Origin: Euptelea pleiosperma
Lineage: Eukaryota; Streptophyta; Magnoliopsida; Ranunculales; Eupteleaceae
Direction of reading: 5' to 3'
Length of the DNA: 64,000 nt
NCBI GenBank assembly: GCA_035048495.1
Contig: CM068553.1
Location: 18,663,190-18,727,189, forward strand
In this document: one piece after another, positions 46,423 through 58,200 of the stretch
How positions within the stretch are numbered: the first letter of the stretch is position 1
Layout: each line of letters begins with the position of its first letter
Notes under the pieces: model-generated
Told to the model about the DNA's origin: nothing
What the model saw: only the letters and a program-made list of their open reading frames with translations
Databases searched by the model: none
Translations under genes and position numbers: made by a program

Positions 46423-46920
46423 CATCCAACTCATAGGGAGATGGAAAGCAAAAGAGCATAGATAGCTGAAGTGATCAAAATTGCTTTTGATCAACGCAAT
46501 TTATATTTGTCTTAGATATATTGTATTATGGTTTATTGCTGTTACTTTTATGGATTGATGAATTTTATTTCATAACCTAATGGATTTCATTTAGATTGTT
46601 TATTTTATACATTTTGTGTGTTTTTAATGTTATTTCATTTTTGGGGTCCTTAAGATGTATTTGAAAATATAGTGGGCCAAAAATATAAACTTCTGTCTTC
46701 TTGTGAATATAAGGGTATTCATTACATTTTGATGAAATTCAGAAGCTCATAGCTAGTTTTGCCAAACAACAATATCAACTTCTTCACATAGAAAAGTACT
46801 TCTCCAACATGGTTTACCAAACGCTATTCTAGAAAATAGCACTTCTCAGCAGCTGATTCTAGAACTTCTGCAGAAACGCTTTTCCACAGTGCTTCTGTAG
46901 AAGCATTCCCAAATAGGGCC

Positions 46921-48580
46921 TTATTTTTCATCGTGGTTACTTGAGTGGGCAGTATGTTTTATTTTGTTGTGTTTCCGGTTACACTTTTTCTCAGTTTTTT
47001 CCCCATAGTGACTTCAATTCAAAGATTAGGGAGATGAATGTAGAACCTCTTCAATGATGGCTAATGACGAAATACTATATATGAATTAGGTAGTGATATA
47101 AATAAAATAATTCAGATGTGTATAAGACTTTCACCTTAACAACTTGATCTAAATATCATGTGTTCACTTACCGTGATATAACCAGAAAGGAAGGGCATTG
47201 AATGACGTTATAATGAAGGTCTAGAATTCATTTTATAGCGAAGTAAAATATGGAGTTGGCCAAATGATGTTTCTAATATCTTATTATAGTATGAGAGCTC
47301 ATTCAATCAGCCCCACCGGATCATCTAATTTGTTTTTTTTATAATAACATAATCTTGAAGCAAGATTGAATTGCGTTGCAGATGATCTGAATGAACGTTG
47401 AGGTTAATAAACCTCAAGTTGATTTGATTTTTTTGTTTTCCTTTTATTTTTTTGAATGTAATTTTTTGGTGTTCGGTAGGCTCACTCAGCCTCTAAATAC
47501 TGTAACCTAATAAAATCATTTTTACCTTTTAAAAAAAGAGAGGTGTCAAAGGTATCGGGTCAACCAATACCAACTAGGAACCGGTCCCAATTATCCTAGT
47601 TCCAAGATTTATCTAATTCAAAACAGAATCCAAAAAAATTGAAACTGAAGATACATAGGTTCCGGATCTTGATAAACTAAGAACCTAGATTGGAGCAGAA
47701 CCAAAATCAAGAGGACTTGGAATCGACATATATAGCAACGTGTCGGAAGATTGACCGGATTGAGTTAGAGTCGTTATCCAAAAACATTAAAATGGAAATA
47801 ACATTTCTCTTCGACTTTTTCTCAAACAACTCAAAAGTAGATTCAGCAACTCAAAACTTACTATTGAAAACGTAAGAAAAAATGATCAATTTTTATTTCT
47901 TAAAATGAAACGCCTAAAAGGAAAATGAATCCTTGCATCAATATTTCTTAGGGTTCAGATTGATATGATCATAGAAGATAGACATCCAAAGAGAAATATA
48001 AAGAGACCAAGATACCCAATTCCCATTAACCAAAAACAAATCAACAATCACACATACCTAGAACAAAAAATTTGAAAAAATAGATTAAAGGAAAGCACAA
48101 ATTCATGAAAATGAAAAGAAGAATAAATACATGCTTTAAAACATCTTCACATATATCATCTGTCTTCTTCGATTAAACAAAACTCTTTTTGCTCAATTTA
48201 ATCAACCGTTCTCACCAAAATTATCCCTTTCATACATGCAAAGTAAGAAAGAAAAATAAAAATGGATGATAGAGGGAGAGAGAGAGATTACTCAAATTGT
48301 CTCCGTCAAAGCTCTTGAATGCAGTTGCTAGATCAATGAAGAAAAAGAAGATGAGGAGGAAAGATTTCAGGGCTTTCAGATAGAACGGTTTTGATTTAGC
48401 TTGATTATTAACTCATCGTTGATAGGAAAGACAGACGTTTAAGAGTCTGAAACGTCTCTTTAAGGCATGCTGAGAATTTAATAACTCTGTAAGTTGAAAC
48501 GTTTTGCTTTTGGAAGCATACAAAAGATGCAAAGAGCGCCACCTCAAGAGGGCCGAGCTTTAATATAGATAATAGAATAG
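46921..48580. other. 5' half of Helitron 1 (minus orientation)
   Basis: Non-coding by eye. The stretch near 48285-48575 has a CT-rich/GA-rich 5'-leader look and runs into the Helitron 5' terminus. No captured gene recognised here. Confidence 0.45.
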
Positions 48581-48581
48581 A

Positions 48582-48660
48582 TTCTCTCTCTCTCTCCCAC
48601 TTATACCAAATATGGTCACCAGTGAGAGAATCGAGAAGAACTTTGCTTACCGACCACAAT
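48582..48660 (-). promoter_or_regulatory. Ancestral 5' leader/promoter-proximal region of the LPA1-like gene, displaced by Helitron 1
   Basis: The CT-rich 'ttctctctctctctcccac' with 'ttataccaaatatggtcacc' matches the sequence directly upstream of the exon 1 copies in unit B (61102 onward) and unit C (63374 onward). Before the insertion it lay about 48 bp from the LPA1-like ATG. It is now 9.8 kb away. Confidence 0.75.
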
Positions 48661-49006
48661 ATGAGTCAGGTGTCACACTCTTAGAGGACTCTGACCGCAT
48701 GGATGTTTGGCCAATCCCCAGTGGACTTACAAACCAAAAAAGTATTCTGATTAGTGATTTCAATCCTTTGGATCTTTGTACCCCAAAATTGATGAATAAT
48801 GATCAAATTCCACAGTTATGAATCAACCCGTCAAAATGACTCCAATCCAACGCTTAGAAATCACTAATCAGGCTAATTTTTGGGTCTGTATGTTCACCTA
48901 GGTTGGGCCTAACATCCATACGGTCAAAAATCTATAATAATATGTCAGGTAGCTTAGATTATGATTGGTCAGCAACTTTGACGACTGGCATCAGTCAACA
49001 AAGTTA
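48636..49006. mobile_element. Mutator-like foldback MITE (unit A copy)
   Basis: Left arm 'gaactttgcttaccgaccac' and right arm 'ggtcagcaactttg...caaagtt' are inverted. It shares family words 'ggatgtttggccaatcccca' and 'gtggacttacaaacc'. The same element is at the same relative place in units B and C, so it was inserted before the duplications. A roughly 20 bp arm segment present in B and C is missing here. Confidence 0.78.
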
Positions 49007-49159
49007 TACTCGAGATAATCACTATGGTGGAAGAATAAAGAGGAAGTGGGAGTGAAATGTGGCATGGATGCATGCAAGCATCATGTACGCATTGTTCACT
49101 AAAGTTAAACATTCTCCGAGGTCAACTAATAGTTGTACCACGTGTCTAGCTTGTATATA

Positions 49160-49430
49160 ACCTAGTCTTGATTAGACGCATCGCCAAAATTACTAAAAAT
49201 CAACCCATTGATAATATCTAGCCGTTGGATTGAGTTTTTTTTTGTCGGTTTCATGAACAGGCCTATGATGAATGAATTCCAAGCCCATGAAGTCCAAGAC
49301 GAAAGAAAGCTCAAATCCAATGGCTAAAAATCACTAATCTGGCTGAATTTTGACGTGTGTCCACCAAAGGGTGGACCAAATATTCACGGGTCAGTGGGCT
49401 CGAATGAGTATGTGAGGTTGCCTTTTTGGG
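49160..49430. repeat. Second MITE-like repeat family (unit A copy)
   Basis: Shares 'ctcaaatccaatggctaaaa', 'ccaccaaagggtggaccaaa' and 'ttcacgggtcagtgg' with unit B (61690-61915). Diverged relatives are at 10140-10380, 14690-14790 and 58210-58430. Probably a small DNA element, but I could not fix its ends. Confidence 0.5.
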
Positions 49431-50066
49431 AGGGGTCATATCAAACTCTAAATAGGACAGGTCTATGTATATTGTGGGGTTAAAATTGAATACTTTTGGG
49501 ATATAATTTTGGATATTGATATTTCTGCTTCAATAATATCTAATCTGATATGTTATATAAATATAATAATATGTAATTATGTATATAATAGATTATATGT
49601 AATTATGTTTATTATTGTATAAATTAAATAGTTTATTATATATTTGATTTATTTATCGGACAAATTGGATATACAATAAGTTAATCAGATTAGAATTCAA
49701 GCATTGATTAAGAATATCCGTTTAATTTCGAATAGAGTTCGGATATCGAATTTTTTAGAGGGTTCATATGCTTATATTCGATTTGAATAATATCTGTTGA
49801 TAGCCCTATTTAGGGTTTTATAATTAAAGAAGAATCTATTGTGATCTTTTTATATTTTCAAAGTCAAAATGCAATGTTGTTGGTTGACCATGTTATTTGA
49901 ACTATATATAGTAAATGAATCGGATAGTTTTACAGTCATCGGGAACTAGGTTAGTTTCTAGAATCGAAGATATTTATTCTATAGTTAGACATGCACATGT
50001 AATAAAGGTAGACTATCCTTTGTGTCTGGCTAGGGGGATCGAAGACATTTTTCACTAAATTGGGTG

Positions 50067-50440
50067 ATGTATCTCAGTGTTTGAAAACTAGAAAACTCGA
50101 CTCGACTCGAAAGTCTACCGAGTTGAGTTAACTTGAAGACTCGAACTCGAACTCGACTCAAGTAATATATTAATATTACATACATATATTAATATATTAT
50201 TAAAAGCATAATTTATAATATTTGGTTGATTTTGAGTTCTCTAAGTTTGAGAAGCTTATTGGTGCGTCGATTATAAAACAAAAAACTTGGTGCGTTGTTG
50301 TTTTACAGAAAAACAACGCACCAAGTCCGTTGTATATTTCAATTTGAGTTTATTTTGAGTCAACTCGAAATTTAGCCGAATCAAGTCAACTCGGCCGAGT
50401 TTCGAGTTGACTCAATGAGTTTTAAAACACTAGTGTATCT
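50067..50440. mobile_element. hAT-type MITE next to a Helitron-like end
   Basis: The element 50075-50432 has inverted ends CAGTGTTTGAAAACT / AGTTTTAAAACACTA and arms of 'actcgactcgaaag/cgagttgactca' type. The flanking 8 bp atgtatct and gtgtatct match at 7 of 8. A truncated copy is in unit B at about 62692-62818. Confidence 0.7.
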
Positions 50441-51607
50441 ATCTATCTATACTTCTATATTAAAGCGGACGCATAGCGCCAACCTTTTCTCTCCTTCGCG
50501 TGGCTTGCTCTCCAACTTTTTTTAATCTTTTTCAAAATAATCATTTATACTTTAGTCTATGTAACTGAAACAAATAAGGGTAGTTTAGACTTTATAAATG
50601 AGACTCATGAGATTACAACAAAAACGTCTCTTTTATTTCTTCCTAAAAACATCTCTTGCCTTTCCCATAACGTATCTTGCCTTTACGTCTTTCATCCTTT
50701 CCTTAAACGTCTCTCATTTTCTCCATTGCCCATCCAATTCTCAAATCTTTTTAGTATCTTCTTAATTTGTCTCTTAAAATCTTCATAACCGTTGTGTAAT
50801 TAATTAACTCCTCACATATATCTCTTTAAAATCCTTTCTCTAGCATCTTTCACTCTCCCACGCTACATTATAATTCTATAATAACTTTCTCTCCAACCAT
50901 ACCTAAGATCTCTCCATTATTACTAAGCTTCTTCAACTGATGGGGTTGAAACCATTTCTTTTCTTCTACGCCCATTTTTTTTCTTAGCCAAAACATCGCC
51001 TCCCACTAACATGATATTAAATGTCAAAATCTTTCATCTTTTTAAGAGATGTGCGTTTGGATGACTAGTCTTGATAGATTTGTACATAAAAGTGGAAGAA
51101 GAAAGAAGTGCTTCTTTGGTTGCTGTAATTAAACTAGGCAATGGCCATGATCACCCGGTTGTAGGCACAGGTGCAGATAGAGGCCGTACAGCAACGGAGC
51201 ATCTTCTCTATCCATCCCTCTTTTCTCCGTTATCTCATTTTCTATGGAAGAAAAGATGGGGAAGCAAACACCAATGACTCCTCTGCATGCACGGGGATCT
51301 TTAAGTTTAATATACGCAATTGCATAAATAACAGTGGAAAAGAGCATAGATGTACAATAACATCGGAGAGCAGTGGAACAATTAATTGTATTATTTTACT
51401 CCTCCCAAACCTACATTTAACAACATCCCTTCACCCACCATGTCCTTTGTAAGGGCCACACCCAAGCTCACATCTAACGCTGTCCCTTCACTCTCCCATA
51501 TTGTCACGGACTAAGCTATCGTTGCTCACTCCTCGTTGTTCTATAGTTGGTATTTGGATCCAACACAAAAAAAGAGTATTGTTACACCAAGAGAAGTCTA
51601 ATGGGAC
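50441..51607 (+). mobile_element. Orphan Helitron 5' terminus and following DNA
   Basis: 'tatacttctatattaaagc' at about 50447-50465, followed by 'ggacgcatagcgcc', closely resembles the 5' end of Helitron 1 (TCTATATTAAAGC...GGTGGCGCTC read on the minus strand). No hairpin plus CTRR end is found before unit B begins at 51608, so the element appears truncated. No gene recognised. Confidence 0.45.
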
Positions 51608-52217
51608 TTGAAGCTGCAAATAGATCTCTATAAGTTTTTTTTTATGCGTAATCGAATCTAAAATCTAGAAAGTACCAAAAGCACTCGTACTAAATTATTA
51701 AAAAATAATTCGATCTCATAAAAAGTTACTCACATGCTCTGATTAAGGTTATTTCATCTTAGTCATGGAGTAAATAACTTTGAAAAAATGTAAATATTTG
51801 ATGCATACATCTCAAATTTTCTCCCACTTAGAGGATCTTTGGGTCTATCTTTTTCACAACTATTTGAAGATTCTAATCAATGAGAAATGACGCATTGTGA
51901 TGCATTGCCTCTAAGGCCAACAAAGTACATGCAAAGGGTCAACATAGTTGTACAAAGTTAAAATAAACTAAAATCCCAAAACTTCTTCGGCAAGTTTCCA
52001 TTAGTATACATATTTTCTAAAACTTCGTTGCTACAAAAATAGTTTCTTTCCAATGCTAACCAGCATCTAAGTGTTCTTACAATTTGAAGAAAAGAAAATT
52101 ATAAGCATAAGTACCTGAAATAGATTAACTTCCAAATCAGATTGAGAGCTGCAAAATAATCACTACAAAGTGGTTAGACTATCAACAAGCAAAACAGGTA
52201 TTGTTCAAGGTTTTAAA
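51608..52217 (-). pseudogene. Unit B: duplicated LPA1 fragment (intron 4, exon 4, start of intron 3)
   Basis: This stretch aligns to 37403-37993 of the LPA1-like gene almost end to end, including an exon 4 copy at about 52112-52145. It starts exactly where exon 5 would begin upstream, so exon 5 and all later exons are missing. It continues after Helitron 2 at 60320. Confidence 0.88.
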
Positions 52218-55200
52218 TCATACTACTTCTAAATGTCGGTATCTTGAAAAAACTTTTTTTTTCTATTTTATCCTCATTATCTACCCTAAAAGACACATCT
52301 ATATTTTTTCTAAAATGCCCTAAACTAATTTGCTTCCCATCTCCTTGGGACCTTTCTTCTCCCTTCACAATGCATCTCCTTAACCCTTTCTAAAAATGAC
52401 TATTCCTTTCATTTTTGATTTTTTTTCCTCGATGCTGTCTCTTCCTTTGCCATCTACGTCTCTTTTCATTTTCCGTGTGCGCCCCTTCACCTTTACTCAT
52501 AAACGTTTGAAAGGCTTCGATTCTTCCAGAATTTCCTCTGTAATATTTCTTCTATCATAGAATCATTTAATGGCAGACGATGAAGAAAGAGCTCTGGAGA
52601 AATAGTTGGAGCTTCAATGAGAGAGTCACATTTCTTCAATAGGGATTGTGGGAAAGAAGTGTATTTGGGTAAGGAGTTTTATTCTCTCTATTTTTATTGA
52701 AATTCATTACTTTTCCTTTTAGATGTTTTTTTTTTGTGATTTTGGGTGTTGGATTTTGTTAGAATGATTTCACACTGCTCGTGCTGCGGCTAGGTAAAAA
52801 TTGATTTAAATGAAAGCTGTCATTCATTTTCCATTCAAATTTGGGTTCATTGGTGTGAATTTTCTTTTATTTGGATTTTTTGATTACAGATCATATGATT
52901 GAGCTCCAACTAACTTCCAGGGAGTTGATGCTGACATCAATTTTAATCTCGGCGACAATGATGAAGATTTGAAATAGGTGGGATAGGATAGTTGTATCTT
53001 ATTAAGGCTTGCTTACTAACTCCCACTAAGTTAAGTTAATTGATCCCAATTGATTTAAGATTATTGTCTTACAAGCATGGTCTGATTGTTTGTTCTTTGT
53101 TGAGTCATGTTTCTTCGTATAAGATATCATATCCTTTTATAGCCTTGGCAAATATGTTTTATGCTTCCAATTTTTAAACAAAGCCTTCTTATTTTGATTT
53201 TGAATCAAACAAATTCCAGCATGTGTTTGCGTCATGGGTATTAGAATTATGGATTCTTCAATGGCAAAAAAATCTCATAAAAGCCAAGTATAATTTGATT
53301 CTAACTAATGAATTGCTTGAATTTTTTGTTAATTGGTTTTGTAGAAGAAAAATATTGCGCAGTAGATTTTTGAATGAATTGGCCCTTACACAAGTCGAGG
53401 TACATACAAAGAACTCCTCCTGTTTGCAAGTCATGCTGTAAAGTAATATCCAACCCCTATTTTCAGTTACCAAACCAGACTTCACTCTTGACCTGATTTA
53501 ATCATCCAAGAGGAAGATTCAAACAAGGAGAGATTTTCTCTTGCACATTTCATAAAGATGAAAGGAAGGAAAATTTAACTATGAGATTTCAACGCATGTT
53601 GCATGGGGCCTAATAAACACGTAGTGTAATGGCTTCGTTTTACTACATGAGAAGCGAGATTGGTTCTTTCATCAACCCAGTTAAATGTTATCTCATTATA
53701 TCTGACTTCTCGTCTATGTTTCCATTGAGACGACTCTGAAATGTTTTAGATCATTTCCGCCATTTGTTTAAAACCCCATCCTTGGAAGGAAATTGATCCC
53801 CATCATCGCATTACCTTTTCAAAAAAAAAAAATGTTAGCATCATACTTACTACGATATTGTACTGTCATCCGCGTGTTCAAACCATTGGATATTCTTCAT
53901 ACCCAAAAAATTATCTTTACCAAAAGATAATCATACCCAAAATGATTATCTTTATTGTCCAAACAAGAGGTCAAAATTAATGTTTACAAAACACGTGCTT
54001 AAGAATGGGAAAAGAGGTTCATGCATAAGAGGATTAAAGAAAACATTACATTAAATTCATTGTCCCCTAAACATGCCTTTATCATCATTGATTTGGATAG
54101 CATGTCACCACTCCCAAACACCTCTTTAGGTGTTCGGCTGCTCCTTTAATGAGCCATAGCCCAAAAGACATCAATCTGACAATGCTAATTGTTTATCATA
54201 ATCTAAAGCATCTGGATCACATCGCATGGATGTTTGACCCACCTGTGGACATACACACTATCATCCTGATTAGTGATTTTGCCTGATTATTGATTTCAAG
54301 TGACTAGGTTCATGCATCTTTTCATCCTGGGCTATATGTTAATGGATACATATAGCCCTTAAAAGTGAAGTTTCCGACTTTGTTTTCGCATACTGTACAT
54401 AATCAGGCCAAACCAAACGGATGTTGAATCACCTAAAGCATTAGTTTGGATGAAGCAAAGAAAGCAGTGACAAGAGCAAAGCTTGACAATGATAGAGACT
54501 TACAATATTTTGCAGGTACATCCAAATTTCTTTTTTCTTGCTTAGTGAGGTTGAATTACTAGGATAACTAAGAAACCTACTGATTAGCCAATTTTGATTT
54601 CTCTTTTCTCTTTTTCTACCACAAATACCTTCCATTAATGGATATTTGATCGGGCAAAGTCTATTCATAAGGACCGCTGAAAATTTTATTCGGTATGTAG
54701 ATTCACATTCAAAGATTTTTGCTCTATTTCAGTTACTGAGTAACGTTGGAATCAGAGTGCAATGAGGCCTATAGCTCAAACCTGAAGCATACTGAGATGG
54801 GTTGGTCTAACTTTGAAGCCCTTTTTTTTGTTGGAAACTTCTACAATTCTCATCAATTTTCCTAATTTATTTATAAAGATAATTATTGCTTTCCAAAATA
54901 GATTGCTTAATTAAAGAACACACTAATGAATATTTTCTTAAATAATTAAGTACTCTAATACATAGTAATAACACTCTCTTAACTAGATATTCAATAATAC
55001 ATTTTTAGTAATATATTTGTGGGTGCATGATTTTGGGCAGGATATATGGTGCTTCTTAGGAGCACTGAGGATTGTCCTTCTGAATCCTAAATTATATTTT
55101 TTTATAATGTGTTGCATCTATGGTTATAGGTGAGCAAAGGACATGGGGTTTGAAGTTCCTATAGACTACTAAGGACTTACCAGCATTAGTAAGTGTGCAT

Positions 55201-58200
55201 ATCTCTCGTAGCCAACCCAAATTATATTAAAAAGTTTGGTCTTTTTACCTTTTCCTTAAAATTTTACTCCTTTATTATAGTTGGCACAAATTTATTTTGT
55301 AGTTATCTTTCCTTTTTTAATCTTTTTTGTTTGATCCTTTCAAGCTTCTGTTATTTGCCATTTGTTCCCAATTTCATGTTCTTTATAGCTTCATCCTTTA
55401 ACTTTTCTGAATTTTCTTCATTTCTATTTTCCTATTAGTACTACCGTCTATGTGAAATTATCTATGACTACCTAAGAAACAGTATGAAATGGAAATACCA
55501 ATATGAACAAAATGTCTAACACAAGAATGATAGACTAAGCTTTCCATACTGCTTTGAAATCTTTTACCACTGCCAATATAACATATTAAATGTGTATTTT
55601 GCACTGACTTCCAACATTCGTTGCCTAAGCACCATGATGAAATGCATCGCAATGAGTTCCCTAACTTGAGATTTTGATTCACTCACAAACACATGCATGT
55701 GTAGGGTGATTATTCTCATTGACTTATTAAATTGCATAAAATTTTTAGCTCAGTGCAACTAAATTCCTTCACAAACCACTACGATTCGAAGACAATATGG
55801 CAGCACGTGGTTCATAAGGTGTGTCTTGATTATGATCTCTTTGTAAATGTTGCGTTTGATGGTTTTGGTTCTTCTCCTATAGAAATATAGTGCTAATGCT
55901 TTGAACTGAAAGTGGAAAATTATTTAGTTTATTAGCCTTGAACATGCCTTTAATGTAGGGGGTGAGTCCTTTATCTCTTCAGCTTTCATATTTTTCATTC
56001 ATGAGATCGTTGGATCAAAGCTTTGGATTCGATCGATTTTCGTTTTCATTTTTCTTTATTGAAAAATGAATTAGTTCTCATTTTGGTTTATTTGAACTCT
56101 CGGCGTCTATGGAATAATCTGAACTTAATTGAAGAGTATCTAATTGTCGTACTGAACAATTTGAATGGGGAGCTAAAGCTTGGACTTTCTAAATTAAGAA
56201 TTTCTTCCATTCGTTAGAATAAGCTTTCAAATTTGAAATCATGGGATTGTTTTACCTTTTAATTTCTCATGTCTCTAATAATTTTTGCAATATTTTTGTA
56301 AAAAAAGAAGGAATCAGATTCACGTGATAGACTTTAAAGTCTTTTGTGTGGTTGGGGTGGGGCTATTACTAATAATAGATGTGGTTCACATTGTAGATTG
56401 GATTTGGGCCTTTGATTGATGGTTGTATTCGATTTAGACCCACCTCAATGTGTGATCTTGGCGAGACTTTGTTTCACCAGTGATGGAAGAAACATAAGGG
56501 AAATGTCTATTCTTTTGCCTAATTTCATTATCAAACAAGTGATTGCAAGAACATTTTACCAATGGTTCCTCTATTAAAAATAGTGTGATTCATGAACACA
56601 TAAGTTCTATGATAGCGTTCCCTCACAGTTCTCACTTTCTACTAATATTGGTAACTATACTCAAATCTCCAAATGTTCAATCCTAGCTTGCCCACTAAAA
56701 TTATTTAAAAAAAAAAAGAGATAACGACACACACATCAGAGATGTCAAACAAATTTGCAATGAGCAGAAAACAAGATTTGCCTGTTCCCAATCATCATGA
56801 GGCAACATAAAGAAAAATAAGAAGAATGAGGCATGCCAAAAATGTGCACCTGTGTGTTATCTGTTTTTAGTTGTGGTTGAGTGCGTATGTGTGGGTGTGT
56901 GGAGTATGGATGCAGTAATTATAGTGTGAGTGGTTCTGTTGGTGTTGCATGAGTTTGCATCTTTTTGCCTGCACTCAAAGTGTATTTGCTGGTCTACACT
57001 GCTATTTCGAATACATTAATTGGAATATGTTATATGATCTACGCATGTTATTTTCAATTTGGAAATTTTTGTCTGTTTCATTTGGTATATTGTATAAATT
57101 CTGATCTAATGCCTGTTATGTGCATATGCGTGCAAGATTCCTTGAGAAGAAAGCAACAATTGTAAGTGAGGTAGAGAAGAATGTTTGGCCGACAAGCGCT
57201 GCAAGTAAGGCTTGGTGATGATTTATGTGATTTTTTAAAAATGTATACTTTCTCTATTATATCAATATTACAGGATGATTCTTGCATGAACTTATGGAAA
57301 ATCATACATGCTGGTGGAAACAAAAGATAAACAGCAAATCATTATATAAAAATCGGCTGAGTAGGGCGATTAAAAGCTTTAAAAAAGTGGGTTATTTAGA
57401 AATATAGTCTTTCTATTTCTTTTTTATTGTATTGCAAGATCAAAAATCATCCTGGCCAAAATGTGGAACGTGTACCTCCAATGTCTGGCCTAACTGTCAA
57501 TAAACAAACTCAAGCCAACAACATATAACTTTATAAAAATATCCGTACATCATTTAGATGTCTAATTTTAATAACTAAAATATTCAGAACAATCCATTCA
57601 TCTAATAAACATGTTTTGCAAATTTATTTGTTCAACTTTATAGCCAATTTGTAGAAGGATGTACAACACCGGATAACATTTTCATGGCTGATCTAATCTT
57701 AACCGTATGATAAACGAATGATGTCCTTAATTGTCCATTCATCGTATGATCTAATCTGGGTTTAAAACTTAATAACCCCATGTAGAATGATCTACGACTC
57801 CGGATAACAGTTTCATGGGTGGTCTAATATTAATCGTGTGATCATGATAGATGTTCTTGATTGGCCATCCATTGTATTATCTAATCTGGGTTTACACCAA
57901 TTAAGATAAATCTTCCACAATGATATCCTTGATTGGCCACATGTACCACTCTGATGATTTTGATTTTCATTACAGAGAACAAAAATGTACGATTCCAAAT
58001 TTGTACCCAACGGATTTGATTATGGGATACAAATCCAATAATTTATTTGGTAGGTGTCAAAGTTATGCCAAGGGTCATCTCCCGGGTTTATCAAAAAGAC
58101 AAAAAATGGCTCCAAAACCACAAATATATACATATTATTTTGTTATCTCTTGTGATTTTCATTGAAATTTTGATATAAAAGTCCCCCAAATTGCCATGTA

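Larger units (their letters stand above)
40693..46920 (+). mobile_element. PIF/Harbinger DNA transposon, 6.2 kb, decayed
   Basis: Ends GGTAGTGTTTGGGAACGCTT and AAGCATTCCCAAATAGGGCC are imperfectly inverted. A TTA target duplication lies at 40690-40692 and 46921-46923. Both Harbinger genes are recognisable in the plus orientation: a Myb/SANT-like ORF1 (43871-44894) and a DDE transposase (45220-46422). Both carry stop codons, so it cannot move itself. It is nested in Helitron 1 and contains a TRIM (41313-41672) and an expanded MITE (42482-43217). Confidence 0.9.
38775..48581 (-). mobile_element. Helitron 1, 9.8 kb, non-autonomous, inserted 48 bp upstream of the LPA1-like ATG
   Basis: Read on the minus strand, the element begins TCTATTCTATTATCTATATT at 48581 and ends with CTAG at 38778-38775. 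The hairpin CCGTGCTAAAGCACGG stands just inside that end, the standard Helitron 3' structure. It lies between host A (38774) and T (48582). The two paralogous sites at 61101/61102 and 63373/63374 are uninterrupted (aacgcttttaata|ttctc), proving both borders. No Rep/helicase is seen. It carries an F-box/LRR fragment and is interrupted by the 6.2 kb Harbinger element at 40693; without that it is about 3.6 kb. Confidence 0.92.
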
